Positions 20,405 to 32,609 of a DNA stretch of 64,000 nt are shown here, piece after piece. The DNA is taken from contig JANSLP010000027.1 of the NCBI GenBank assembly GCA_029298735.1, positions 152,733 through 216,732 on the forward strand, given 5' to 3'. Source of the stretch: Ophiostoma sp. CBS 140.51 (Eukaryota; Ascomycota; Sordariomycetes; Ophiostomatales; Ophiostomataceae). How positions within the stretch are numbered: the first letter of the stretch is position 1; every line of letters begins with the position of its first letter. The translations under genes and the position numbers were made by a program. The notes below the pieces were generated by a model, which searched no databases, was not told the origin of the DNA, and saw only the letters and a list, made by a program, of their open reading frames with translations.

Positions 20405-22873
20405 CTACTCCGCTTTGAACTGGCCCCGAAGAGCATCAACTTCGCGCCGCAGCGCATCCAGGTCAGCCAGGATGTTGTTGGCTACACCACTGTCGTCCAC
20501 ACCGGCGTTGTTGGCCTGGTCCTCGTCACCCTCCTGGGCAGTCTCCAGACCCTGCCCACTGTTTCCGGCCGCACGGCGAACACTCTCCGAGCTAACCTTC
20601 CGAGGTGTCGACGAGATCGAGGGCGGTGCACTGAGGAGGCTCGAGTTGGTCGTCGCATTGGCATGGCTCGCCGGTGCGTCCATACTGCCACGGCTGCTAC
20701 CGCGCTGGCGAGTTGGTGGCGGTGGTGGCGGCTGGTGGTGCGGTCCGACCCGACGGGCGACAGCGTCGAAACTGGCCACACTCGAGGGACGGCCGCTGCC
20801 ACTACCAGCACCACTACCAAGGCTTCCACTACTATCGGCCGAGGCCAGTGCTGCAGGACGTTCCTTGTGGCGGACAGACGTGTTGCGGGCAGGCGGTGGT
20901 GGCGGCTTAGCCAGCAGCCGGTTGGGTACGGGTGTAGACGAACCGCTGCCGCTAGTGCTGCCAGCTTGCGGTACCAACGTCGGTGTACTGACACCTGGGT
21001 GCAGGCCTGCAACACCAGGTGACCGGTCATTGTCGGAGAGGGCGGATGGGCTCAACGCTGGTGAAGACACTGAGGGGTGTAGCGGTGCCGCAAATGAGGC
21101 CGTTGAGGGCCGCGATGCGTGGTTCGCACGCCGGGGTGGTGGTGGTGCCGGGACGTTCGCGCCAGAGTTGGCGTTTGCGCTTGCGTTAGGCTTGATAAGA
21201 CTTGACGACCGTGACCGTGTGCGTGTCGAGTCGAGAGAGGACCGTGGCGAGCCAATGGGAGACTTGTCGCGCTGCTGGTCAGATACACTGCCGTCACCTG
21301 GTGGCGCTGGCAGGGGAGGCCGTTCACCTTGTGGCTGTGACCGGCTCTCTGTGCGACTGTGTCCAGCTTGCCGGCGGGGTGGCGGCGCCGGTGTGGGTTT
21401 CTTAGGATGAGGCGAAGATGTCGTTGCCGTTGCTGCAGCTGCAGGCGCTGCGGAAGAAGACACCAGGGCTTCAGCGCCAAGGTCAGAGATCGGGTGCGAG
21501 GGATCAAAGTCGGTCGAGTGTGACGCGTTGGGAGGCGTCGGAGGCCGTGGTGAGGGAACAGCCTCCTCCGGTGCCTCGGGGTCGAGGTTGAACTCAGGCT
21601 CAGGCAGCTTCCCTGCAGCCTCGCGATCAAAGATGCTGTCCATGGCATCCTCATCTTCACTCGCGTTGGCTGACCTGCGCGCAGGTGGTGGTGGCAGTGG
21701 CTTGTTGACGTCAGAGGAAAACGATGACGGGTCCTCGCCTCCACCACTGGCCTCCTTCATCGGTGCCTTCTCCTTTGACTGAGCCTTGATCAGCTTGCCA
21801 TGTCGTGAGCTTGGTGGTGGCGGCTTCTTCTTCAAAGTCTGTCGTGGCGCGGGCTCGCTCGCTGGTGGTGCGCCGGGGATCAAGCCACTACGGTCGTCGT
21901 CGTTCTCGGGTATATCGCGCGACGTCCGGGGTGTTTCTTGCGCCTGAGGGATCGCTTCAGTTCGTGCAGGTGGAGGTGGGGGTGGTGCGGCAGCAGGACC
22001 CTGGCCCGTCAACAGCAACCGGCTAAAAGCATCTACGTCCAGTGTGGCCTTCCCAGCAGACGTTGCTGCTGACGGGTCAGGTTGCGGCTCCTCCGCACTC
22101 GCTTGTCCAGGCTCCAGGTCGCCAAGGGTCTTTTGGAAGGGGTTCGGCGGCGGTTGCTGTGCCACCTGAGATGGGACGGAAGAGAAAGAGGAGATCGCCG
22201 CTGTGGGGCCCGTGCTCCCACCACGACCCGCCGAGTCATTGTCCGATTCCGAGTCGTCCGATGCACTACTATAATCGTCATAGTTCCGGACTGGGCGATC
22301 GTCGAGCAAACCACCCCGCGCCCCATAGTCGCCAAAGCCCGTTGCCGGTGGTGCACCCGTTGGCGCACCCGTCGGGTCGGCTAAATTGGAAGGGAACCGC
22401 GCCTCAAAGTCGGCATCCACGGAATCGACCGAGGAAGGTGAGGAGGGCGGCGGAGATTGGACGCGCACCTTCTTGACGGGCTTGGGTTTCAGGAACGTCG
22501 TGGATGGTGGGGCCTCGGTCGATTTGGGCAGCGCCTGCAGGTGTTCGCGGAACGCATCACTCGACACTTGTGGCCGGCCGCGCAATGCGTCCTGGTCCTC
22601 GTAGTCGTACGCATACGTATCGCCGGCAGATCCACTGTTGCCGGTGGGTCCGGAAGCTCCGGGAGCTCTGGCGTGTGTAGTGAATGGCGCATCGGAGGGG
22701 GACTGAGGGAATGTGGAGCTCTTTGCCAATGAAGGATGAGCCGGGCCAGCTGTTGACGTTGTGTCCAAGGTCAGGCCAGAAGCGGCGGAGGAGGAGGAAG
22801 GGGTCGAGGAGGCGATCGGCACGGTACTCTTGCGGCGGAAGGGGTTGTTCGAGGCAAGCGATGGGTCGGCCAT
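20405..22873 (-). CDS. proline-rich, NPF-motif protein (possible endocytic/actin adaptor)
   Basis: A single-exon gene for 822 residues, almost wholly disordered (Pro, Ser, Ala, Thr-rich). Two Asn-Pro-Phe motifs are present, one at the N-terminus (SNNPFRRK) and one near the middle (PNPFQKTLGDLEP). NPF motifs bind EH domains of endocytic adaptors. Many SH3-type or profilin-type proline runs occur, such as KKKPPPPSSRHGKLIK, KPLPPPPARRS and KPPPPPARN. A short C-terminal segment, NNILADLDALRREVDALRGQ, looks like a coiled coil. This layout is typical of cytoskeletal or endocytic scaffolds in fungi; yeast proteins such as Aim3 and Aim21 have similar composition. The function is inferred from motifs only. 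Strong purine/pyrimidine bias explains the long antisense ORFs over it. It converges on the ELYS-like gene; its upstream side is 3.4 kb of non-coding DNA. Confidence 0.75.
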   Translation of the reverse strand: MADPSLASNNPFRRKSTVPIASSTPSSSSAASGLTLDTTSTAGPAHPSLAKSSTFPQSPSDAPFTTHARAPGASGPTGNSGSAGDTYAYDYEDQDALRGRPQVSSDAFREHLQALPKSTEAPPSTTFLKPKPVKKVRVQSPPPSSPSSVDSVDADFEARFPSNLADPTGAPTGAPPATGFGDYGARGGLLDDRPVRNYDDYSSASDDSESDNDSAGRGGSTGPTAAISSFSSVPSQVAQQPPPNPFQKTLGDLEPGQASAEEPQPDPSAATSAGKATLDVDAFSRLLLTGQGPAAAPPPPPPARTEAIPQAQETPRTSRDIPENDDDRSGLIPGAPPASEPAPRQTLKKKPPPPSSRHGKLIKAQSKEKAPMKEASGGGEDPSSFSSDVNKPLPPPPARRSANASEDEDAMDSIFDREAAGKLPEPEFNLDPEAPEEAVPSPRPPTPPNASHSTDFDPSHPISDLGAEALVSSSAAPAAAATATTSSPHPKKPTPAPPPRRQAGHSRTESRSQPQGERPPLPAPPGDGSVSDQQRDKSPIGSPRSSLDSTRTRSRSSSLIKPNASANANSGANVPAPPPPRRANHASRPSTASFAAPLHPSVSSPALSPSALSDNDRSPGVAGLHPGVSTPTLVPQAGSTSGSGSSTPVPNRLLAKPPPPPARNTSVRHKERPAALASADSSGSLGSGAGSGSGRPSSVASFDAVARRVGPHHQPPPPPPTRQRGSSRGSMDAPASHANATTNSSLLSAPPSISSTPRKVSSESVRRAAGNSGQGLETAQEGDEDQANNAGVDDSGVANNILADLDALRREVDALRGQFKAE

Positions 22874-25800
22874 GGCTCCGGATGTTGGGGTGCGCCCGAA
22901 GTGCGCGCAATAGTTGTGGCGCGTGTGTCAAAACGAGAGACCCGCGAAGAGTGCGGAGAGAAGATCAAGAAGGGATTGTGACAGGTTTGACAGGAGTGAC
23001 AGTAATCAAGGGGTGAGGCGGCGGGTGAGGTGGAAGTCCTGCGTGCGTAAAAGCGGTGGGGACAATAGGGACCTCGATGAGGTGAGATGATAGGGAGAGA
23101 CAATTAGCTAGCGGCGCCTGTTCCTGTACTGAGTAGTCTGTATGTAGCCTGTAGGGGCTGGTGCTGGAAGGAACAACGTGAGGATCGGGCGTGTCGGGAG
23201 CTGCGGGGTAGCAGCACTTGAGCGCAAGACCAGCTCAGGCCAGCTCAGACCAGCTCAAGGCCAGGCGGCGCGAAATTGGAGATTTGTTGGTCTAGAAGGG
23301 ACAGCTCGCAAGGCCGTTGGAAAACGTGCGCGTCGGTGGCGGCACAGCACGAATGGCGAAGAAGAGAACCAGGAGAACCGGGCGACGGAGAGGACCAAAA
23401 TCCGAGTCAAGGGAGGCGAAGAAACTGAACAAGCGCGAGGGGCGTTGAAGAAGTAGAGAGAAGCGCGAGAGAAGCCCTGGTGGAACAGCGACTGACGAAG
23501 GAGAAGTGGAGCGGCAAAGGAAACGCAACGCCAAGTCAATCCTCCATCCGTTGATGCCGTGCTGGTCGTTTCTCTTGAGTTGTTGAAGAGAATTGAGGGG
23601 ACAAAGGAGAAAAAAAGAGAAGATGGAAAAAGAGACGAACGACAGGAAACCGAGAATGAGCTTTGCCTCGTTCTTCTCTATCTTCTTTCTCGCTTTCTCT
23701 CGCAATCGTCGGTCCGTCGAGCACGTTTTATCGCGCAGCGTAATGGGAACAAATGGTAAAAACGGCTGCCTTGTCCGTAGCTGCGGATGAATCCACCTGA
23801 AATGCTGCTGGATTGATGGCTGCTGGCTGCTCACGCCCTCGTATTACCGCGATTTTAGCGACAGCTATGACGCGGCGGTCGTCAGTCGTCAATCCGGAAG
23901 CGAAAGCTCGTTTGCGATCCGTCCAGTTGTGGGCGTCGGCGAAGTAGTGAAAAGAAAAGGAGAGTACAAAAATGAAGCCAAAAGTATGTCTAAAGATGTC
24001 AAAAGAATTCCAAAAGCCAATCGTGACAAACGAGCGTGGACAGAGAAAACGGGAAGGAGGCTCGAGGAGGGAAATTGCGAGTGGCACCGGGAAAGCGCAT
24101 AAAGGCCATTTACAGAAGTCGGGAGCCGAAATTGACGGCCGCCCTTTCTCTCTTTGTTCTTCCGTCTTGTCAAGTTCATTGTGCCTACCGCGCCTTCCTG
24201 CCTGTGCCTCATTTGTCTCCCGTGTTGCCATGCCATACATTGGGCAGTTACATCCAGGAGTTTTTCCAGTCCACATCCTGCACAGTTGCTCTTTCCCAGT
24301 CTACATGAACGGTACAATACAAAAGAAGTGCGAGAGTGCATTCTACAAGAAGAGACAGGAAGGAGCCAAGAGAGGCCCAAAGCCATATCATCTCTTCCTG
24401 TAATATCTACGTGTGTTCATCAAAGACCAGGACGGATCGCATTCCGGCTTGATGAGATGGTTTGACAACAGAGAGGGAGAATTAAATGCGATCGTCGCCA
24501 GGTTTGTATTTGCGCTGTCGTACAGTAAAACTGCTGCACAACACAACAACTGCACAACGGCAGCGCGACATCGGCTGTCTGGAGAAGAGGAATATAATGC
24601 GAGCACAAGAAACAAGGTGCTTGTCTGAACACAAAGGATGTGAGGGGACAGATGTGGAGAGAAAGGCTGCAACTGTTGGCCAGCTGTTGGTGAGCTGTTT
24701 GAGCTGTTGGCGGGGAAGAAAAGGACCTGAGCCTGAATGATGCGTCCATCCAGGGCAAAAGCCAACTATTCCAACAGCCAAAAGCCAACAGCCAACAGAG
24801 CCCGTCAGGGCAAGAGAAGCGCGCTGTGTCAGCCCAGTGATCGCCCTGTACCAACTGTTGATGAATAGTCAAAGTACCTGCGGTATTCTCCATCGTGGCT
24901 GCGTCGCATTCATTGTTCAAAATATTTTGCGGGGATTCTCAGCTTTGCTTATGATTTTTCTGTCTTACTGCTTCGCATATAATGCAGAATAGGCAGTTTG
25001 CTTTGTCTATTGACCAAGCCTTGTTCCGGAGTAGAAAGTGAGGGAGAACTGAGAAACAGGCCTCTGAATAGAGATGCCCCACTTCCTCACTACCCTAACA
25101 CCAACCTGCTAAACCTAACACTAACAGGCCCCAAATCGCCAACCACTGTCCTCAAAGTCCGTTTCACGTGACACTTACACGCAAGTCTCCACTATTTCCA
25201 GGGCATAAGAGCCAACCAAACACGGCCGAGGCACCCCCCAGGACGTTTCGTCCCCCCCAAAAATTGTAAACAAAGAGGCGACCAAAAATGCCCTCTAAAA
25301 ATGTTGTGTGCGTTTCCGTGCGCGATGCCCTCCATCGCGTTCGCCTTTGTCTTCTCTTCACAACGCAACAAAGCGCAGTCCAATACGGCTTTTTTGACCG
25401 ATTTCTTCTCCAATTTGTTTTTGAGGTCATTTTCCGATTTATAGTCCCCGAACACGATGCGAAAAGTGAAATAGTGAAATACACGGAAGAGCAGAGGTCC
25501 AGACGATGTCTCACAATCACGTGCATCGCGACATGACCCTCTGACGTTCATCTGAATGAAAAAACAACAATGGGGACGCGTACCCAGCGACTTGCCGTGA
25601 TCTTCGCGTCATGGACTCGACTCGGTGGCCCATGCGCTATATTTGTTGTGAAAAGTTGGGAAGCACGCGCGAAAATCAAAGCACGACAGAGTGTGCGCGC
25701 GTCGTAGCCCCAAGCCCTAATCCATGTCGCGGTGTTTCTGAGATGCTTCATCCACGTCACGTCACGTCAAATTTGCACAACAGATTTTGAGAATGAATTT

Positions 25801-26257
25801 TTGGTAAAACACAAAAGAGCCCTTGCCCATACCCATACATGAAGTAAGTACCACAACAACGCCCGTCTCTCAGGACAGGAAAATAAAAGAAGACACAGAA
25901 CAAGCCCGGCGTACATGTATATCTCACGCGCACAGAAGAAGAAAGACAAAGAGTCAGACAAGTCAGACACACAAAAATATACCATTGCCCCCAGCCATTC
26001 CTCTCCTTCCAATTAGATACCGTAAACGCCTGATCGATCAAAAATAGACAAAGAAACCAAGGGTGCCATCACACATAAACTTAAAGACAAGTGCCCGTCA
26101 TCATGCGCAGCAAGTTGCAGGATGTGAAAACATGCGCTCATGAGGAGGGGAAATAGAGAGAGGAATGAAGAAAGATGAAGAGGTCGGAAAGAAGAGAATA
26201 AGGGGTATAACACAAAAGATAGGACATGGCATGAAAGAACATTCAGAGTGAATGTCT
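22874..26257. other. intergenic region between proline-rich protein gene and histone H1
   Basis: About 3.4 kb. The first kilobase should hold the promoter of the minus-strand proline-rich gene. It contains a CAGCTCA decamer repeat at 23231-23260 and a stretch of degenerate telomere-like words (CCCTAACACC, AACCTAACACTAACAGG) at 25092-25128. The last part is the 3' flank of histone H1. ORFs of 160-180 codons here have no domain and are not supported. Confidence 0.55.
23231..23260. repeat. decamer repeat CAGCTCAGRC x3
   Basis: Three adjacent decamers: CAGCTCAGGC, CAGCTCAGAC, CAGCTCAAGG. It lies about 360 bp upstream of the proline-rich protein start codon, so it could be part of its promoter. 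Confidence 0.8.
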
Positions 26258-27447
26258 TTATGCCTCGGCCTTCTTCGGTGCTGCCGCCTTCTTCGGCGCA
26301 GCCTTCTTCGGTGCGGCAGCCTTCTTGGCAGCAGGCTTGGTCACCTTGCCAGCAGCAGCCTTGGGCTTAGCGGCAGCCTTGGGCTTGTCAGCAGCGGCCT
26401 GGAAATTGGGAAAGGGAGTGTTAGAAAATGCAACGCGCGCAGAAGAAGAAGAAAAAAGAAGAAAAGACAGTATGATGGGTTGAGCTGGGAGCTTACCTTC
26501 TTGGGGGCGGCCTTCTTGGGGGCAGCGCCGTCCTTCTTGGGAGCGGCCTTCTTCTTCTCACCCTCCTTCTTGGGGGCAGCAGCCTTCTTCGCAGCGGGCT
26601 TCGCGGCAGGCTTCTTGGCGACCTTCTTCGCCGCAGGCTTCTTGACCTTGTCCTCCTTCTTCACAGCGGCCTTCTTGGCCAGCTTGGTGCCGCCGGAGGC
26701 GCCCTTGGGCTGCTCAAAGACGCCCTTCTCAACACCAGAGCGCAGAGCCTTGTTGAACAGGCTGTCGAACATAGCGTCAGTGACAGACAGGTTGTTGTTC
26801 GCCTTGACGAACTTCTTGAGCGATTGCCGGCTGCATTGATTGTTAGTTATCATTGTTGCGAAGAAGAAAACTAGTGCGTGTGCGAATATTTCACGCGTCG
26901 CGATTGAAATTCAAAGGAAGAAAAATGCTTACCTGGAACCGTTGCGGTCCTTGAGCTATTGTTGGGAAATAGCAGTTAGTATTGTGTCACAATAAATAAA
27001 ACAAAAATGTGTGCATGCGGTTGAGCGAAGATGTGGTGAGAGGATGAGGGGTGGCGTGGCTGGCCATTCGCATCGCGACGTGGCAATTGATGCCTCAAGT
27101 CGCGGCGGCAAGCTGGACCATGAAATGGTGGAAAGTGTAGATGAAAAAAGGACGTGACATTGTAAAACAATGTGCGAGTCAATGCTAGAATAGAAATAGG
27201 CGGGCAGTATTTACCGAAACAATGGCATGGGTGATCATGTCCTGTCGCGATGGTTAGCAAAAGTGATTCCATTTTTGCCTCATCGCAAAATCGAGCGAAA
27301 TGGCGGTCGGCGCGCGACACCTTTGCAATGCCGTAAAAGTGTGCAACGCGTCTCGAAAAATTCGGGAAAAGAGGCAGAACAAACCTGGTACGAGGCATGG
27401 GTAGCCTTCTTGGCCGGAGCGGCACCGTCAGTCTTCTTGGGAGGCAT
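26258..27447 (-). CDS. linker histone H1
   Basis: Five exons on the minus strand: 27447-27385 (63 nt), 27241-27215 (27 nt), 26955-26933 (23 nt), 26830-26497 (334 nt), 26398-26258 (141 nt). They join to 195 residues. Every intron is GT-AG with a CTAAC branch point. The protein starts MPPKKTDGAAPAKKATHASY; the winged-helix globular domain (about residues 18-88) follows with DMITHAIVSLKDRNGSSRQS, then LKKFVKANNNL and VFEQPKGASGGTKLAKK. A Lys/Ala/Pro-rich C-terminal tail completes it. H1 binds linker DNA at the nucleosome dyad and compacts chromatin. The length matches fungal H1. Exons 2 and 3 encode only nine and about eight residues inside the globular domain, so simple gene finders can miss them. 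A TATATA element near 27724 lies about 280 bp upstream. Confidence 0.95.
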
Positions 27448-30400
27448 GTTTGAAAATGTGGTTGGTGAAGTGATTGAAAAATGAGATTTTCGAAAATAGT
27501 CGATCGCTTTGTCGCGTCGTGTGTTGTTGTTTGTTGTTGAGTAGATGGATATCGAAAAGATACAATTCAGATGCAAGACTGTTGAAGAAGAATAGAAGAG
27601 ACAGGAGAATCAGAAGAGAGAAGAAGAAAAAAGAAAGAGAGGAAGAAAGGGGAGAGAAGCAGGAAAGAGGAAGCATCGGGGGGAGGGAGTGGGCGAACAT
27701 GCGCGCCTGCTGGGCGGGTTGTTTATATATGGGAGCGGGGGTCGTGGCGCAATCAGTAAGTGCTAGTCCTTATTTTTGGGCTGGGCTTTTGCTTTGGGCT
27801 GGGGCGCCTTTTGGGGGTGTTTTGCTGTTTCCTTTTTTGGTCCCTTTCCCCCCCTCTTTCCCCCATTCTCGCTCCTGCTGTCTACCCCTTCCTTGCCTCT
27901 CCCGCTGGCAAGTGCAACAGAAAAATAATAATAACAAACGCACTAAAATCACCCGCCTGCAGGCCCTGGCACACCACGTCTTTTCTCTTGGATGCACAAC
28001 CGCAACCCTCCCCATGTCACTGGCATTTTTTGGAGTTTGGAGAGCGGGCAGCTAGACACATGCATGGGCGGCGGGCGGGCTTCCCGACCCAGACCGGGTC
28101 TTTCGAAGCTTTCTTGCGTCTTTCTTTCACAGGGTTGTGCCAGTCACAATAGATGTTCTTCGAGTCCGGAGTAGTGGGGAATGAACTGTCCGAGGCGCGA
28201 GTCCAGGTCAGATGCATTCTACAATGCAAGTACATGCACAGAAGCTGCAAAGTATTCCACACAATGACTGCCATTGAGATACGCGCAGGAAACTACGATC
28301 GAGGGCTGCAGTAGGTACACTCGCTCTACTCACTACATAAAGGTGAGATAAGTGCGGTGTGCGATATAGGGAAGGAGCGATTGTGCTCGAGCTTAGGCAG
28401 GCAACGGAAGCGGTACGCGTAGAAACTCATTGCCGGAGAGAAAGGAGAATGCATGACGGAGGAGTGAAATACTTCGGCGATGAAGAGGGCAGGCGCGATG
28501 AGGAGGGCGAGATCAATGGCCTGGCCGGTGGAAGAAGGAACCTCAACACGCGCGTGTTGCGGGTCAAGAAAAACAAACGGCGGCGGCAGATAGCCCAAGC
28601 TTTCTCGAGTTGACATAGAGCAGCAGCCGACGGCGTCCACTTTTAATAATGATAAAAGAATGAGAGGATCTCATCAGACAGAAACGTGCTTGTCCTCGCG
28701 TCCGCAAATTGGTTACCCCTGGGCTGTTCTCCCTTCTCTTTCCTGTATCTTACTTGTATCTCGTCGCGCTGCCCCTTTATCTCGCGTCCTATATTCAAGG
28801 AGGAAGGAGCGACTGTCGAGTACGGTGACATAAGGAAGGTGCCATGTACAAAGTACCCGTCATTGCCTTGTGTCGTCACCTCGCGCGCACCCCGTCATCA
28901 CGATGCCAACAGTTGGCCAGAGTGACATATGGCGTTGGTTGTGGGCTCTGGAGGCTCTCGACTTCGGTCCAGTCGACCCGCCCGTTCCTGAAAGTCACCC
29001 GCGTAGTCATCGTGTTCTGCTAGATTATGCTTCTCCCGTCCATCCCTTGCATACCGTTTCTTCTTCTGTACCGGGTCTTTTGAGGCCTGTGTTTCACGTT
29101 TTCCTGGGCTCTTGTGATATTGATGTTTCACAAGATAACTCCCCTACAACGATACGAGTAAACTGCCTCTCACACGCATTTCTCACCTCGTCATGTTGTT
29201 GCGCCACATTTGTTGCGCTGTTGCGCCGTGTTGCGCCGCTGGTGTCACGCCCCCTTCTCTCCTTCCCCTCTCTGGGATGATGAACATAACGGCGTTCTTT
29301 CCTTTGGTACGAGTGACCGACTGCCCTGATTCGCTACGGCAAGTGACCGGGTATCACGCTCTTTCCATTCCAGGAGGTTGCTCGTTTACAGACGCAAGCC
29401 CCAACAAAAATAAATCAAAATCAAAAAAGCAGAAAAAAGAGGAGAAGTGAAAGGGCAGGCAGCGCCACACAACCCATGCGGACAATATGCAAACAATGAA
29501 TAAACTGGGCGAGGGCCCAGGTATCCAGTCTGTTTTCGAAGTGGAAGGGTTCTGGCCTCGCCGCTAATTGTGTGCTCCATATCGACTCAAACCGTCGCCA
29601 TTTTAGCGGGCGATAACGGGCAAGGCGCAGGAACATCCAAGAAAACGGATAAAAGAAGGAAAGAGACAATGTGATGGATCAATGATCGTGGATGGAAAGG
29701 AACGAGTGAAGGTGGGAAGGGGAGGGGAAGGGGTTTCGGAGGGGGCTGCAAGGCCAGCCCAGGCCAGGCCCATTCAAGCGATAGATCAGCAGGCCGAACG
29801 TGACTGGGCAAGGTTGAACCAAAGAGCGAGCGGCTGCCAATGTTCCACACACTTGACAGCCCATTCCAGACAAGCTTGCCCCCACTTTTAGTCCCATCAA
29901 GCCCAAAACGCCCCCGGCCGGGTCTACTTCGTAATCGTACAGACTTATCTGCAGGTGTGCAGAACAGCAAGTCTATCAGAAAGGCCCCACTGTTTTTGCT
30001 GTGTTGTTCGTTCGCTCCTTCCCCTTCTCTCGGTCTTGCGCTCTCTCCCTCCTTTCGCTTTCCCTCCTCTTTTTCGCCTTTTTCCCAGTCGCTCTTTCCT
30101 TTCTTTCCCGCTCGTTCTTTCTTCGATTTCGTTATTGCGTAAAAAATGGTGCTCCTTTTTTCTCATTGGCTGCCCAACACAACAAGAAAAGTAACAACAA
30201 AAAGAAAACACCTGACCAAGCCTTCGCGCTTGCTGACCTGTCCGTAATCATGCGCCGAGCCCGACTCGCACCTTCCTCCCTTTTCTCCCGTTTTTCGCAA
30301 TCGTCGCTCTTGCATACAATTTCTCTCCTCTTTTATTTTTTTCTTGACACCTTTTTGGCCTTTTGCCTCCTTTTGGGACTTCGTGATGTCTTTTCTGTTC

Positions 30401-32447
30401 TCGTATATCGTTCTTTGTTGTTTACATTGTCTTTTCGTGATTGAAGCAACCCAAGATACGATGCGAGTCACACAACGATCACGATTACGATTGCGATTGC
30501 GATCATTCTTCATGAGCGTTGTTGCGACCGCGATTCTCTATCTGTGAATGACAGTCTCTTCCCGTTGCAATAAGAGGGAACCCTATCCGGTGTCTTTCTG
30601 TCCAGAATGATGCTTCATTCGTAGTCGCTGTTCTCGTCTGCGAGCAGTTCAGGGCACACCGCCCTTCGGGGCTTGCTCCTTTTCGCCTCCTGAGATCGTC
30701 GGCATATGACTGTAATTGGACCAACGGAGGATGTTCACCAACAGCACAAATGCTCGTCATGTCTGCCGTTCGCTCTTTCCCTTTAATTGCTCGATCTGGT
30801 GGCGAGAAATCGTCATTAGGTGCTCGAGGGGAAGGAGCACCCCGCGTCGCGCTTTGCAGTGCGCTGAAGCCCCTTCCTTTGTCTTTTTTGCTCAATTTCG
30901 CTCCTGCCTCCTTTGCTGCTGCCTTGCGTGCCTTTGTCCTGAAATTTGTTGTGGGCTTGGGGCAAGTACGCGTGCGGTTCGTGACACCCCGGGGCGCCTT
31001 CCTCGCAGCATCGCGACATTTGCGGGCCTTGTCTCTTCTGACCCCTTTCCTCGGACTCGTAATTTCGCAATTTCACCCCTTTTCATCCGCAAACTTTGAT
31101 TTCACTTTCTACGACTTTTGTCTGCACTCTCGTATGATTACAATGTAAATTTGAGCTGCTCGCTGGCCGGCTTTGGCCGGTCCGACGCCGAGATCAAAAC
31201 AAACGCGTTCCGGCAAGTCATCGCGTCTTTGGGGGAGAGTCGCTTCCAGCACGGCGTACAATTCGCACAAAAATATTGCAATACAAAAGTTACGGTCCTT
31301 ATAGTCGCCATGCTATCGCACACTCGGAATAGCATTTGACACCCCATTTGGAGTTGCGGTTGCTCACTTCTCGACGTGCATCGTGAGGAGTGTGTCAAGA
31401 GTGAAATCAAAACACAAGTCGCGCGACGTGCAGGACGTTGCCGACAGCTGACGCCAGCTGCCAATCTTTGTTATGGATATGCCCCACTCTGATATGCTTC
31501 TTCAGTGGCGTCTGATTTGGCAAACCACGGCCCCAGGCCCCATAATGGCCCGTGCATTCCTTCTGTCGTGTCTTGCTTGCTCCACAGTCTGGCTGTAAGA
31601 CATCCCAAATAGGCAATTATGCGTCGAAACAAGCGTTTCATCTTGTTTTCTAAGTAGAAGTAGCATCACCGAGGCTTCATTTCGATATATCTTTTCATCT
31701 ACAACAGCTCTCGGCCACTGAATTATACCAATATATTCCTCTAATTTTTCTCTACAAATTGTTATAATCTTGGTTTTATTCTGCCTCGGCAATCCCTGTT
31801 GGTTGCCGTAATGAAGGGAGGTAAGTAAAAAGTGAAAGGAATTAAGTTCATATTAATGAAATAAAACAAAGAAAACAAAGAAACACACACAACATTACAC
31901 AAACACACCGCAGGCAGACAAAATGCATGGTACATATACGAAAAATGACAAAGAATAGATAAAAAATATTGAAATAAATACACACGGTCAGATAGACCAT
32001 ATATCGCGACGGAAAGATTTTGCAAAATAGACAAATCCACATAGTTCATGTTTAACTTCACAGAATTACATGAGAATTTACAGCTTTCCGAGAAAAGATG
32101 TACCTTATGAAAGAGAAATGATAAAAATACCCGATATGATTAGAATTAAAGCGACAGAAAATGTATTGTGCCATAAACGACGCGTAGACACCGCAGCAAG
32201 ATTTACGCGGGTGCCCCCCACCGGACTCAAATCGCGACGACCAGCCAGACAACCAATGACAAAAAAAAAGAAGACAAACAGTACATACCTCGAAGCACAC
32301 ACATACACAGTAAGCCGAGTTTACTTCTCCCACGGGATATGGTCGATGAACATTTTTCGCTTCTTCGCTCAGGCCTGGATGTCGCAAAGTACAGTGACGC
32401 TGGCCCCTGACTTTTTCCGCACATGGCAAGTGAGAACGCGACAAGAT

Positions 32448-32609
32448 ACATTTGGTCGGAGTAGAACAACTATAAGCGCCGTTTACCGTCGGCACATCGA
32501 CTTATCCGACTCTGCCTGGTCCATGATTGATTATACCGGACTGTCGTCACTGTATTGGGCCGTCACTTTTAAATCACTCCTAGCCACTCACTTCCAAGTC
32601 ACCTCTAGC
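32448..32609 (+). repeat. degenerate dispersed repeat, copy A
   Basis: The first 120 bp match the minus strand of 37105-37218 (copy B), including GTTTACCGTCG versus ATTTACCGTCG and CCATGATTGA shared exactly. The last 47 bp are TCAC units at 32563, 32574, 32588 and 32599 that align with the phased array at 20013-20071 (copy C), sharing GTCACCTCTAG's core TCACCTCTAG. Most A/B differences are G/A or C/T. Confidence 0.7.

Noticed and set aside
20349..21410. 353-codon plus-strand ORF over the proline-rich protein gene
   Set aside because: Antisense reading of Pro/Ser/Ala codons; Gly/Arg/Trp-rich with no domain.
32185..32250. Possible tRNA T-arm on the minus strand (GATTTGAGTCCGG)
   Set aside because: The T loop lacks TTC, the stem does not pair and no A box or acceptor stem is present.
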